DNA from: Laguncularia racemosa
Taxonomy: Eukaryota > Streptophyta > Magnoliopsida > Myrtales > Combretaceae
DNA length: 64,000 nucleotides
Assembly (NCBI GenBank): GCA_037954665.1
Contig: JBBMOL010000038.1
Coordinates: 5,022,001-5,086,000 of the forward strand
Direction: 5' to 3'
A program made the translations under genes and the position numbers. Positions 45,721 to 57,949 of this stretch are shown in pieces; within the stretch, counting starts at the first letter, position 1, and each line of letters starts with the position of its first letter. The notes under the pieces were generated by a model. The model saw nothing but the letters and a program-made list of their open reading frames with translations. It made no database searches and was not told the origin of the DNA.

Positions 45721-47583
45721 ATGTCGAATGATAGTGTGAATGGGGGATTTGACAATGAAATCAATAGCCAAGTTGGTGGCGGTTAGGGTCATTGAACTGC
45801 AGGTGGAAGAACTTTAGAGGAGCAATTACAGGACCCCACTACCATTGTTACTACATTAGCAACAAGAATAGATCAAATGACGATGCCACAACCACCAATG
45901 GCAAATCTTCAGGCACCACCACCTAAGGTAGCTCCTCAAAATGATCACAGGGAGGGAGCAATTGGAGGTAATATGGGAAGAAGAGTGGAAGGAGATTATA
46001 ATGCTCTTAGGGAGGAATAAGATGATAATTTTGGGATTAACTCATACCCAAATATAGATTTCAGGCCACCTCAGGGATTGGAATATGTAAAACTGCAGAT
46101 GGCTTCATTTGATGACAAGGGTTCAATAGATGATTACTTGGATTGGGAGGATAAAGTTGAGGGTCTATTCGAGTGTTATGAAATTAATGCACTAGGGTTC
46201 ATCTTGCAGCTGTGGAATTCCTAGGTTATGCCACCTTGTGGTGGAAAAATCCAGTGATTAGTAGACAAAGGGATGGGGAGGCTAAAATATATACCTAGAG
46301 GGACATGAAACGGGTTATGAGGAAAAGGTTTATACTAGAACATTACAAGCAGGAACTGTTTATGCATCTCCAAATACTAAGGCAGGGAGGCAAAACAGTA
46401 AATGACTATGTATAGGAGTTTAAGACGCTAATGATCATATGTGAATCAGTCAAACCTCCTGAGCAAACCCTAGCACAATTTGTTTCTAGGTTGAAATATG
46501 AGATTGCCTGTGTTGTTGAGTTACAAATGTATAATATACTTGATGAAGCTATACAGATAGCCTTGAAAGTGGAGAGGCAAAGATCCAATCCTTTTCGAGC
46601 TACCAGTAATAAGTATGGTACTTCTACAAAACCTATTGGAGCAGATGGTCAGATGGGTGGACAAAAGGTAGTAAGGGAACATGCTAAGGCTGTAAACAAA
46701 AATATCTCTAGCACTGATAAGGAGAAAAATGTTTTTGGGAAAGGTAAAGAGGTGGTTGGATCTGATTTTAGGCAAACAGTACCAGGTCAACCAATAGGAA
46801 GATGCGCCAAATTAAATGTTTTAAATGCATGGGTTTTGAACATATGGCTACGCAGTGTCCCAATAAAAGGGTAATGACTGTTATGGAGGGCAATAAAGGA
46901 GATGATCGGGAAGAAGTTGTCAAGCCTACAGATTTATCCATAACTCTGCAGGAATATTATGATGATCAGAACGCCGAGACACATAAGGATAAAAAGGGTG
47001 AAAATTACTTACCTATTAATGTGTTACGTAGGGTTATGACCATATCTCTAGATATCAGGGATATATAAAGGGAGAACCTATTCCACATACCTTGTCGAAT
47101 TCGAGGTAACCCATGTGTTCTTTTCATTGATGGTGATAGTTGCACTAATGTCATATATACTACATTAGTAAATAATTTACAACTAGTTACTAATACCCTT
47201 ATAAATTGCATTAGTTGGACGATCGAGGTAGCTTGCATGTTACACAAAGGGCAAAGGTGCCATTCAGTATAGGAGATAAATACAGTAATGAGATTATCCG
47301 TCATGTGCTTCCTATGTGCACCTTTCATATATTGCTAGATAGACCGTGGTTATTTGATAGGAAGGTGCTACATAATAGGTTCAGAAACACTTACATGTTT
47401 TAGAATGATGGTACACAAATTGTCTTGACTCCTATGTCTTCGTCTGAGGTTCGTTCTTTCCAAGAACATATTAGAAACACCAGTAGCTCCACAAGACCTC
47501 TAGCCAACAAGCAAACACAAATACTAAGTGTTAGTTCAAGAGAAGACCCCTTAGATTTGAGGGCAAATCTTTCAGAGGCCTAA
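45721..47583 (+). pseudogene. Gypsy-type gag-protease relic
   Basis: From MSNDSVNGGFDNEINSQ the frame shows several stops. Gag motifs include FRPPQGLEYVKLQMASFDD, then DYLDWEDKVEGLFECYEI, VKPPEQTLAQFVSRLKYEIA and ALKVERQRSNPF. A frameshift at about 46800 precedes the zinc knuckle CFKCMGFEHMATQC with all four ligands. A protease-like region follows: CRIRGNPCVLFIDGDSCTNV (47090-47150), then HILLDRPWLFDRKV (47328). The active-site region reads IDGDSC where plant gypsy elements usually have IDGGSC. Gag would form virus-like particles. Coding ends at a TAA at 47581-47583, six bases before the 3' LTR, so pol enzymes must come from a partner element. Ty3/gypsy is inferred from the gag and protease style. 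Confidence 0.8.
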
Positions 47584-47588
47584 AGAGA

Positions 47589-48388
47589 TGATGAAAATCA
47601 ACTCTATGGTTCCGACAGTGAGGAAAACAAATTGGATACATAAGCCCAGATATCTACATGTTGTCATATTTATCTAATAAAACTTTATCTTTACATTATA
47701 GTAGATATATTTATTGGTTTTACAAGATGGCAAATAAAATGCACTAACGATCAAATTAGGGGCATTCTTGGGCTTATATCCAATGGTCCATAATGTGTCC
47801 AATTAAAGTGAAGAATCGGTCATTTGAAGACTATTTGTACTTGTAATTTGTTGATTTTAAGACCGGCTACTTAAGTAGCTTATTTGTAATTTATTATGTT
47901 ATTTTTACCCTAATTGGAACAATTATAAATACTTGCTAAGTAGGGTTTTGAATGAGCTTTTTGAACACTTGAAAAACATACACCTTTTTGTTGTAAGGAA
48001 GGGCCTTTGCATGTAAAAAATTTCTTATCAATTTCACAAGTGAAATTGTGGCGAAATTAGCTTGAGGAAATTGAGAGTAATATCAATCTTTCTCTAATTG
48101 TTTTCAAATTATATTCTAGTGCTTCATATCTAGGTGCAATTTGTTTGTGCTACTTATTATTCTTCACGTAAATTAGGGTCCATCAATTTTAGATTTGAAT
48201 CAAGTCGATTTGAGTAAAATTCTAATTCATTTATATTGTTATCCATTACTTCTTATACAATTGCATTGTTCATCAATATCATTTAATATCATTGCCATTT
48301 GATTCCACATAAATTAGGGATCAAAGGAGTGTTGTTGATCATGCATTTTGTTTTGATGTGTATGCAATCGAGATTGTAAGACATATCA
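47589..48388 (+). repeat. 3' LTR (800 bp)
   Basis: It starts TGATGAAAATC and ends GACATATCA, preceded by a short purine run (AAAGAGA). It keeps a segment of about 106 bp (47678-47783) that is missing from the 5' LTR. It is followed by target duplication AAACT. Confidence 0.9.
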
Positions 48389-48404
48389 AAACTTGCCATT
48401 TACC

Positions 48405-49388
48405 TAATGTTATAATATTTTATAAGGTTTGTGATAGGTTTTTGAATAATTTTTAAAACCTTATAGGATTTGGGTCGGTTATGAAATATAGTCAATACTC
48501 GATGAAAAACTTGAATCCGCTAAGTTTATTATTATTTTTTTTATTTTACATTTACAAATATACTTTTAAGTTTTTAATTACTTATATTCTGATAAATATT
48601 ACATAGTATATTATTTTATATTTTTGCTTTTAGTTTTTATATTCAAATTTAAGTTCCCCTTTTAGCTTCTTCTTCTTCTTCTTTTGGTATTGTGCTATAA
48701 CATGACAGAAGAATCACTATCATAATAGTGGGTCGAATGGGATTAGGCAAATTCAAATTCCTATCCGGAAACAACCATATAAATAGGAAAAATGAAAATC
48801 TTACAGCAAGAGCAATCCATTCATGATACACTTGCCAAGTTCAACTCTCCCAAGAAAACAAATAGGCAAGTATACCCACCATAGTTATTGTAACATATAA
48901 AAGCTAATTGCATATACGGGATCTATTCTTTACATATCAAGATGTAATAAAAAAAATTGTTGCTAAAAATAGATTTATTCACAAACCCCTGGGTACGCTG
49001 TCAAATGCATTAAACTTCCAAGTTTCGTTCGGCCGGCACCTATTAAAAATATAAATAAATAAATAAATAAAAGAATCAAGTCAAAGTCAATCAGCGAACC
49101 AAGTCAGACAACAGACGACTTAAGACATGGTCAAATTCCACGTGGCATAAAATCATTGCGCAAAAATCCAAACTTCACAGACCATCTCATGAGGAAGTCC
49201 ATAGACAAATGTACCCCACTGCTCTCCATAGAAGACAGCTAATTAAATGCCCATAAATCCGGCTCCTCTACTCTCCTATTAATGCACCGTGTGAGGCACT
49301 CCCTCCATCCAAACATTTCCAGTCCAGTCCATCAAAATTCTAAAGCCCGGACCTTTTTTGGATCAGGACCGTCCGTTTTAAATTTTCA
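48405..49388. other. Upstream region of the peroxiredoxin gene
   Basis: AT-rich at first. The last 350 bp are less AT-rich and should hold the promoter. A perfect G-box lies at 49139-49144. TAAATAAATAAATAAATAAA lies at about 49049-49070. Confidence 0.4.
49139..49144. promoter_or_regulatory. G-box CACGTG
   Basis: CCACGTGG palindrome about 245 bp upstream of the peroxiredoxin start codon. G-boxes bind bZIP and bHLH factors in light, ABA and stress responses, which would suit an antioxidant gene. Function here is inferred from sequence alone. Confidence 0.5.
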
Positions 49389-51139
49389 ATGGCTCCGATC
49401 GCGGTAGGTGATGCCATCCCCGACGGGACCCTCGCGTACTTCGACGAGCAAGACCAGCTCCAACAAGTGTCCGTACACTCTCTTGCCACCGGCAAGAAGG
49501 TGGTTCTCTTTGCCGTTCCCGGTGCCTTCACACCCACTTGCAGGTCACTTCGCATCTTCCTTAATTTTCTTTTTCTTTTTTAAAGTATTTGATTAAGTCC
49601 CAAAAATGCGTTGTTGTTTTGAAACTAAAAGCTCATATCTTAATCATCGTATGAATAGATTAGAAAGAAAAAAACAAAAGTTGTGATTAGAAATGTCGGA
49701 AAAGCTGTGGTTGATATTTTCATTGTTTACTCCCATTTCTGTCTCGTGTAAAAAATACTAAAATTGGGTCCTGTTTATGCAAATTCTTTTATTATAATGA
49801 TAATAAGTGATTGATGGTGAAATGAGTCCTGAATTTTTATCAGGAAAAAAAATACCCTAAGTAATTTTGTTTGGTGTCAAAAAAGAAAATCGTGAACTTC
49901 TCTTGCACTTGCTCTGCTATCAAAAAGTTAAAAAATTCTTGTTTTGAACTTATCATTTAATACCTTGCTATTACTCTGTTTTAGTATCCACTTGCATAAA
50001 AAGTCAAAATGGGATTAAAAAAAAAAGAAACTGAAACTAAAGTGATCAAAATTGTAACTTCACGGGTTTCCCGAGGGTGCGATTTTGTCTTTTTGCATGG
50101 AGTTAGGAGTTCGTCTGTTTATGTTTTGTTTTTTGATTGGGAAGCTTCTGAGTTGTCGGATAGGACAAGGGTTCTTTTATCAGAATGAATTTTGGGGGTG
50201 GAATCACTGAATTCCGGTTTCGCCCTCATGATGTTGTCGATTTTTAAGGGGCATTGAATTATTCATGAGATGCCCCGTCAAGAGAAAATCTTTGATTCTA
50301 AATCCCTTTTTTTTTTTTGGGTTCTTTATGGGGGGTTTTCAGCTTGAAGCATGTGCCCGGGTTTATCGAGAGGGCGGAGGAGCTAAAATCCAAGGGCGTT
50401 GATGAGATTCTCTGTCTTAGTGGTAAGACTCTCTGGTAAACTTTTTCTAATTTATTTCCTTTTTGGATTAATAAAATTTACTTTATCCAAAAAACTTTTT
50501 CTAATTTTTCATCGTGTTTTGTTGTGTGTTGTTTCTGAATATTCTTATAGCATCTGCCGCGACGTATGTTTGTTTAAGTTCGATTGTCGACTTCGGTTCG
50601 TGTCTGAAACATGTATCGTATCCAATTTGAAATTATGATTCTGGCAATGAGAATTCTTCATTGATGGGTGCACAAAAAGTTGCCTGAAATTTCTAAAAGT
50701 CAATAGATGATGGCGTCTAAGATTTGGTCTGTAACTTGTCCGGCTTCCTTTGCTTCTATTACAATAAAATGATCATAATGATTGAAGAATATTAGAATGT
50801 TTGAAGTTTGATAGTCGTATATTCCAGACATGAGTTAATGGAGCATGGAATCTCTGCTCAAATCTCTTGTTCAATGTTTTTACAGTGAATGACCCCTTTG
50901 TGATGAAAGCATGGGCAAAGACCTACCCGGAGAACAAGCATGTGAAGTTCTTGGCTGATGGGTCAGCAAACTACACCCATGCGCTCGGTCTTGAGCTCGA
51001 CCTGAGCGAGAAAGGGCTTGGCACCCGTTCTAGGAGGTTTGCTCTCTTGGTTGAGGACCTAAAGGTGAAGGCTGCAAACATTGAAACCGGAGGAGAATTC
51101 ACTGTCTCTGGTGCCGATGAAATCATCAAGGCTCTTTGA
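49389..51139 (+). CDS. PRXIIB: Type II peroxiredoxin (cytosolic PRXIIB type), three exons
   Basis: Exons 49389-49543, 50343-50422 and 50886-51139 join with GT-AG borders and matching phases to give 162 residues, the usual length for cytosolic type II peroxiredoxins. The peroxidatic cysteine is Cys51 in PGAFTPTC and the resolving cysteine is Cys76 in VDEILCLS. Other family marks are MAPIAVGDAIPDGTL, HVPGFIERAEELKSKGVDE, NDPFVMKAWAKTY, LADGSANYTHALGLELDL and the C-terminal VSGADEIIKAL. The enzyme reduces H2O2 and alkyl hydroperoxides using glutaredoxin or thioredoxin. There is no transit peptide, so a cytosolic site is likely. The start ATG directly precedes the conserved APIAVGD. PRXIIC or PRXIID are close paralogues that cannot be separated here. 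Confidence 0.95.
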
Positions 51140-51279
51140 AGTGTTCTCCTAGAGTCATTTGGTGTTAAATGTGATCTTGCTTTTAGACCTGCTGCTTGCG
51201 TTTTTTTTGTTGTTATCTTGAGGTGCTTGCGTTTTTGTGTCCAGTCTGCTATGTAAAACTGGTACAGAAATCATATAGA

Positions 51280-51285
51280 AATAAA
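51280..51285 (+). terminator. Polyadenylation signal AATAAA
   Basis: AATAAA about 140 bp after the peroxiredoxin stop codon, a plausible near-upstream element for 3' end formation. Confidence 0.5.
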
Positions 51286-52247
51286 GGATCCTTGCTTTTA
51301 AGCTCTATTTTACACGTTGAGATGACAAACATTGGAAAACTGGCTGTTCTGCAGAACATATGGTATGTCGCAGATTTTTAACCAGTACTTTTGAGATATG
51401 ATCTGAACTTCAGAAAATACGGTGTTGATTTATATATATGAACAGAAAGGGGATTTAAATCGGTATCATCCAACAATGATTATGCCAACTGGATTACACT
51501 ATATAAGTCCGTAGTGAATGTCTTAAGTTGAAATGTCTTGAAATAATAATATGATATACTAAGCTTCTAATGTCACACAAGGTAACTTAGGGTAATTGAA
51601 ATAATAGCCCTTAAATACAATAGTTTTTTAAATTTTTTTAAATATGGTTATGTTTTATATAAATTTTGAAAATATGTAAATAATGTCCTTTCTCTTATTT
51701 TTGGACAATTATAATTACAAGATGAAATTCTTGTAAGAAGCATCGTAAAGAGTGATAATTTTAAAATTTGCATGCTATTAACTTTAAAAGGTGAAATGGA
51801 GGGTGTACTTGTAAATTTCTAGCATTTTTTAATTGTTCCTTAACCAGAAAGTTTAATTACCTTTTTTACTAACTCTTTTTGACTAACTCGTTAATTTAAT
51901 ATAGAAAACATACATAGCAATACAAAGCTATAACGTTGTCAAAATTGCGAAAATCGTAAGTATTTAGACATAAATCGCAATACAAAGCTATATCTATAGA
52001 AACGTAAGTTTTTAGAACTTTTATAAAATAAATTCTAAATATTATAAATTTACTAAAGTAATCATTAAAAAATATAATAGATAATAAAAATAAAAAAATT
52101 CAATATATATTTTAGACATAAATTGCAATAAAAGTCATAATATAGATAATCAAGCATAAATTGTACAATATAAATAATCAACCATAAAGATAATTAACCA
52201 CAAGTCTCAATAAAAGTTATGAATTCATAAATCATAATACAAAATAA
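51286..52247. other. AT-rich intergenic, downstream flank of the hAT relic
   Basis: No ORF. A degenerate motif CAATACAAAGCTATAACGTT appears near 51920, and its latter part faces GCTTTGCATGGTTGTT read on the minus strand near 59550. These may be old ends of a hAT element. Confidence 0.3.
52105..52200 (+). repeat. Direct repeat, left copy, flanking the hAT relic
   Basis: Matches 57832-57930 in the same orientation (TAATATAGATAATCAA, CCATAAAGATAAT, AACCACAA). Roughly 80% identity by eye. Confidence 0.7.
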
Positions 52248-54718
52248 CTAAAATAAATCATCACAATTTCTACCATCTCTCTCATCTATATTACCATCAT
52301 CATTTGCATCTTCATTATCTTCTTCTTTACCAGTGTCAACATCATCATGAGGTGTATTACTACCAATGATTTCTATATTTTCTAATTCCAAATCTTTTGA
52401 AGTTTCCATTTGCATTTCAACTTTAACACCATAAATATCATAAATGTCCAAATCATCTAAGATTGGGGACTTACTTTCAAGGCTCTCTAAATTCACATAT
52501 GCATCAATTTCCTCCTCTTCATCATCATCTTTTTCTTCACCCCTTGCACTTAGAAGGATATGCAACACACTTTCATTCTCATTTGATAAGCTAACCACAT
52601 TTTCTTCTTCAACTATCTATTTATCATTAGATGAGAGATCTTCAACAATGAAAATAGAAGTATTAGCAATGCATCTTTATTTCCTATTTCTTAATTTCAA
52701 GTTATGCATTACAAAAACTAAATCATTCATATTTTGTTGATGCAACCTATTCCTCTTTTTGGTATGACCTGAAAATGAAAAGGGTTATATAGATCTTTAT
52801 AAGATTCATAATCATAATAATAACATATAAAATCAAATAAAAGAACTATGTGTATCGTACCATTTCAAATGCACTCCAGTTATGCTCACAACCTGAAGAA
52901 CTATAAGTCAAACTTAAAACACGAATAGCAAACTTTTATAGTTCTAGGCATTCATCTCCATGTGAATCTCACCATTTAGCTAAAGTTTTTTTGTCTCTTG
53001 CTAACCTTGTAGCTTCAATACCAAATAGTCAATTAACATCCTTAAATCTTTCAAGTTGTATATCAATCTTACACCTTTCGGTTGGATTAGAAACCATACA
53101 CTCTATGCAACCATATAATCTAATCTTAACATCAGAATCGACTTTAAAATCAAAACTACAATGGTAATGAAGATTCAAATAATAAGTTGCAGCATGCAAT
53201 GGTCTATGAAGTTGAAGCTCTCATCTCTTGCCAATAATCTTGAAGGTAGGTCCATAACTACATTTAATAAATATGATTTTAATTTACAAATGAAACTTTA
53301 AAATGAACACTAAAGCAATATATATATATAGCTAATAAGTTGAAATATTAACTTTTCTTCACATTGTTAAAATTTGTTTTAATTTTTTCCTTGGCATGAT
53401 CTATTTATGAATAAATGAAACTCATAGCTGCTTGTTCATCAGAATCCACTAATCTAAGCACTTTAATAAAGGAAAATGCAGCTTTAAGGCAGGTCATAAC
53501 ATTATTCCAAAACTTACTATCCAAAACCACCCATTGAATCTGCTTTCCATCACTTGTAATCGAGTACTTATATGATTTCTAGTAACTTGAAGTAGACATT
53601 ATCATCAGTGCACCTTTCAACTCACTAAGGCAACCTAATGTCAAATAAGAAGTGGCAAAGTCCCTTCCTTTAGTGTATCTCCTCAAGATTGAGATAAGCA
53701 TAATCCTAGAATAAATATATATAGTAATTTGCCTCCCTTTTGCAATTGTCACCTGATGGATCTTCAAATTCTTCTCAAAGTCTTCTAAGATCAAATCAAT
53801 GCAATATGTTGCACAAGGTGTTCAATATAAGCATTTTCTTTTTTCCATCAATTTTCCCCTACTGCTTTATAATTTGCAGCAATATCTGTGATTACTTATA
53901 CAACATTCTCCTCTCTAATCTTCTCCACAATATCACCTAACATTGCAAAAACTTTTTCGATTGTCTTAAATACATCAGAAGTATCTATAGACAACAAGAA
54001 GACCATTCCTTTAGGGCTATTCACCAAGAAATTGCATATGGAGCACCTCTTTCTATTAGTCCATGCATCAGATATAATGGAGGAACCTTTTTTTTTTTTT
54101 TTTTTCCATTCAGCTTTGTAGTCTTTAAGTAATTCCATTGTTCGAGCTATTTCTTTCTTCAAACAAGTCACCCTTAGCTCATGATAGGAAGGAGGTTGAA
54201 GCCAATAATCATATCAACCAACTACTTGAAGCATATTGGCAAACTCCAGATTTTTTATACAATTAAATAGAATTGCACTAATATAAAAAAAAAACGAACT
54301 ATTTGTTGGTAGCATTTTTCTCTGTGATCTTTCTTCATTAATTGGTTAATTGTAACTTGGTTTACCCGTGTTCCACTTCCACTGATTTTTTTTTTTTTTG
54401 TTTCAAAAAGAAATCCATGCAATTCATTTTTGTTTTCTTTGTAGGTGTCTACTCCACCTCATCATCTTTATCATCGGAATCTTCAATGCCATGAATTTGC
54501 TTTCTTTTTATTTCCAATAATTTTGCCGCTTTCAACAACATTATTAACATTTGAGATTTTACTTCATCGGGGACACTACTACATGGCTCTACATCTTTAC
54601 GCGTACAACCCAAATGATTCTTGAATCTATACATGTCTCTACTAACTACTTTGTTACAATACTTGCATTTTACCTTTTTTTTTCCATTATTATCTACATT
54701 AATTTCATGCTCCAAGCC

Positions 54719-57517
54719 TGTAGCGACCCACCTACTAGGTCTGATTCTTGAACCTGTTCCAAAATTCCTGCAACTATCCTTGGTACCTGTAGATAGGTTG
54801 CTATGCCGTCTCTGAATTAGAGATAAGGCAAATTCTGCTAATATTGAACCTGTAACTCCAACCTGTATGAAATTTTATAAACGTCCTGTAAAATGGCGCT
54901 AACAGCGCTATCATTTCATATCCACATCATATCTAAACACATGTACTTAAAATCTCCTGTCACATCATACATCACATATATATATCATCGGGATCTGCAT
55001 TCCCGGTAAGTAGGCATAGCCTAGATTGATCCTGTAGCCTTAAGTGGCTCAAAAGATTACAAATCCAACCTTATACACACAAATATTTACATTACAATCT
55101 GAAGATTAACACCTATAGATCTTATTACAAATAACAAAGGTTCCAAAATGAAACTAAGGGCTTCTTTGTCTCTATTGACGCTCTCTAAAAACCCGAGTCT
55201 CCAACAACTTATTCTTCAGTACCTGTACCTGAGGTTAGCAAAAACACTAACCCCTCAGCTTCTTAAGAAGCAAAGTGAGTATAAAATCAAGCAACTCAAT
55301 AAAAACAAACAACAAAATCACATAATAGTAATCAACAATATTATCAAATACCTCGAAGTGATTACTCAAGCAAGCAAGTTTTCAACTCAAGTTATACTCA
55401 CAACCTTTTCATTGGAGACCATTTCAATCACTCCTGTTTACTCATAGGTCACAAATATTTTTCAATTAATCCAGGCAAAGCCTGTCAACTGGTAGATAAA
55501 CTACCCTCATGTACTTTTCAAAACTTAATGTTTTCTCAACCAATTAAGACATCCTTATATACTCTTTTTAGTTAGAAATATTCAGCTCGCCTTTCACCTG
55601 CCTTAAACAAAAGGGGTGACCAGATCCGCATAGGTCACTAAACCGGGCCGGTCCGTCGACCATGCCTCAAACCCATCCGGGTCGACTCAAAGGTCGTACC
55701 ACAAACTTACTAGGCAGGGAACATGACTTTTCTTACATTAAGTATTTTAGGTTAGTAGGTACTTATAGCCTAACTCCCATTTTATTATCCATTTAGATAT
55801 TTCATCGTTACCAAGACAACAATAGTATGAACTCAACCAGTCATATAAACCCCATTTAATAAGCTAAAAATAACCCAGCATTACATCACATACAATCAAG
55901 AATAGTATAATCAAATCCCGCACCCAACTCTCATTCTAGGATTTTCTAGAATGTTCCCTTTTTTTCTCATAATCCAATCATATCATGACATACAACCAGC
56001 CATCAATAAACCAATATAATTTAACAATCCTCCTGCATTGATCACAGTAAGTGATCGTACAGGGTAATTTCAGCCAACAACAAGTAGTCTACATTATCAA
56101 CCACTTGTACCCAAGAGAAAAGTTAAGGGAGTACTCACCTGAAACAATATATGCCAATCCAAACAGTCGCACCAGCCAAGTTCCTTTGTCCTCCTTACTC
56201 AATAGAAATACCTGAATCATCAGTATACCAATCAATGTTACCTCATTCGCTCTATTGAACCCTAAATTACTAATTCAGTATTCGAAACCCTTAAATTCCA
56301 TCCTAACCTCGTATAATCCACCATTTTCCAACAATTTCTAATTCATATACATATGGGTATATTACGCTCTATTATATATTAATGTAATTAAATTTCGACA
56401 TGATTCTATATTGAATCGTATGGTTCTAAATTATCATAATCTTGCACCGAACACTCCCGTTTTTGTTTCGTAACTAACCCAAGCTTCTCAAAATCATATT
56501 ATGCTTCAATGAACCTCAACTGAACATTGAATTCAACTAATCAAATCAAATTCTCTAATTTTGCTAAGGATTTAATTCGGCCAGAACTGGGTAATTAGCT
56601 TGAAAAATTCACTAAAAATAGAAAACGACTCCAATCTGAACAATTATTGATTTGGTGATCTAATAAATCATATAAGGATCTTTCATACTAAAAATTAAAT
56701 CCAAACTACATCATTTGACCTATTTAGTTTCCAATTTAATTTACGACCAGAACAGAGCATTTCTTAAGGATCACATATTTTCGAATCAATATTCAGAAAA
56801 ATAAAATTACCACATTAATATTCATACAAAATTATGCCAGAATACCAAAACTCATAATTTTTCATCAACATTTGATATTTTTAACAAAAATAGGAAGTTT
56901 CGGGCGTTACCGGGGGCTGCTCCGTTCACCGGCCTCCGGCCACCAAATCCGGCAACCACTATGTCGGCCGGAATCCTATCCTACCCAAAACCTTAACCCT
57001 AGCTTGGCCTAGCAGCAGATTTACCCTACCCCCTTCGAACGAACAAACAAAATTCTCCCTACTTAATTTGATTTTTTTGTTCTTCAATTTCTTCAAATTC
57101 TTGTTGTATCCTACTTCAATCTTGTTCTTCTTCCTATCCTGATGATTGCATGTTGGAAATTCCAACTTCAAATTGCCCAGAAAATTCGGATGAAATGGAG
57201 AGGGTTTTGGTTTTCTTTTTTTCCTATTTTTTTTATGATTTGATTTTTCTCTCTCCCTATTCTAATTTCTATATATATATATATAATATTACTTACTTTT
57301 TCTGACATTGAGGGTATTGTTCTGCATTTGTTTTTTTGTTTTTTTTTTTTCCTTCCTCTTTTATTTATTTTCTTTTTAGTTATAATATAATATAATATAA
57401 TATAATATATTTATGTACATTTTTTTTTACATATATATATATGTCCATATAATTTATATTATTATTATTATTATTATATATATATATTTATTTTATTTTA
57501 TTTTATTTTTAGCATAT

Positions 57518-57556
<39 letters not shown>

Positions 57557-57594
57557 TCAATTTTAACATTATTGTTTAAGTTTTGGTCCTCACA
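54719..57594 (-). mobile_element. Solo LTR, 2876 bp, target duplication AAGCC
   Basis: On the plus strand it begins TGTAGCGACCC and ends GGTCCTCACA, giving TG...CA ends. Minus-strand reading TGTGAGGACC...GGTCGCTACA is a style seen in plant gypsy LTRs. AAGCC occurs at 54714-54718 and 57595-57599. Removing the LTR and one AAGCC rejoins the hAT frame as DVG-LEHEIN. No gag or pol is inside, so it is the remnant left by LTR-LTR recombination, or one very long LTR. The U3 end is rich in TA microsatellites. Confidence 0.85.
57521..57552. repeat. (AT)16 microsatellite
   Basis: Perfect dinucleotide run near the start (minus orientation) of the solo LTR. Close by are a TATAA-type pentanucleotide run (about 57380-57408) and an ATT run (about 57460-57476). 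Confidence 0.9.
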
Positions 57595-57831
57595 AAGCCA
57601 ACATCGGATATACTTCCAAGTGCATTTTTTTATTTTAGAGCTCTCTTTAGATGATTTAGAAGATAACATTTCAACTCAACTACTACTTAAAATCCCGTAA
57701 ACAAATATAATAGAGAGTAAATTTAAGCATTTCGGTTTCGCGTCATTCTTCATGAACCAAAGAAAAGAAAAATAAATTTGTATTCAAAACAAAATGAAAT
57801 TGAATGTAGAAATAAAGAAATTGAACATACA

Positions 57832-57930
57832 TTTTGATCATAAATCTTAATAAAAATTATAATATAGATAATCAATTATAAGTTATACAATATAGATAAT
57901 CAGCCATAAAGATAATCAACCACAACATTA
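57832..57930 (+). repeat. Direct repeat, right copy, flanking the hAT relic
   Basis: Partner of 52105-52200 with the same orientation. It lies upstream of the hAT coding start and just left of the plant mobile domain fragment. Confidence 0.7.
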
Positions 57931-57949
57931 GAGAGGTTGGATTATTTAT

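Larger units (their letters stand above)
44264..48388 (+). mobile_element. Non-autonomous LTR element with gag and protease only (TR-GAG-like), 4125 bp
   Basis: LTRs lie at 44264-44957 and 47589-48388 (TGATG...ATCA). A primer-binding site follows the 5' LTR, and AAACT target duplications lie at 44259-44263 and 48389-48393. Joining the flanks restores the tandem-repeat unit. The internal part holds gag, zinc knuckle and a protease-like region, then passes straight into the 3' LTR with no room for RT, RNase H or integrase. Confidence 0.9.
52248..57720 (-). pseudogene. hAT-type transposase relic (BED, DUF659, hATC), split by a solo LTR
   Basis: On the minus strand the sequence reads LGSISDVG (57625-57600), is broken by the LTR, and resumes LEHEINVDNNGKKKVKC at 54713. 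A BED finger follows: CKYCNKVVSRDMYRFKNHLG. A DUF659 core lies at 54171-53896 (GSSIISDAWTNRKRCSICNF, MVFLLSIDTSDV, IEKVFAMLGDIVEKI). SYLTLGCLSELKGALM lies near 53630. The hATC end near 52930-52840 reads FAIRVLSLTYSSSGCEHNWS. An acidic tail (EEKDDDEEEEID) follows at 52560-52500. It is a plant hAT transposase of the DUF659 group, disrupted by stops and by the insertion. It would have been nuclear and DNA-binding. Confidence 0.8.
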
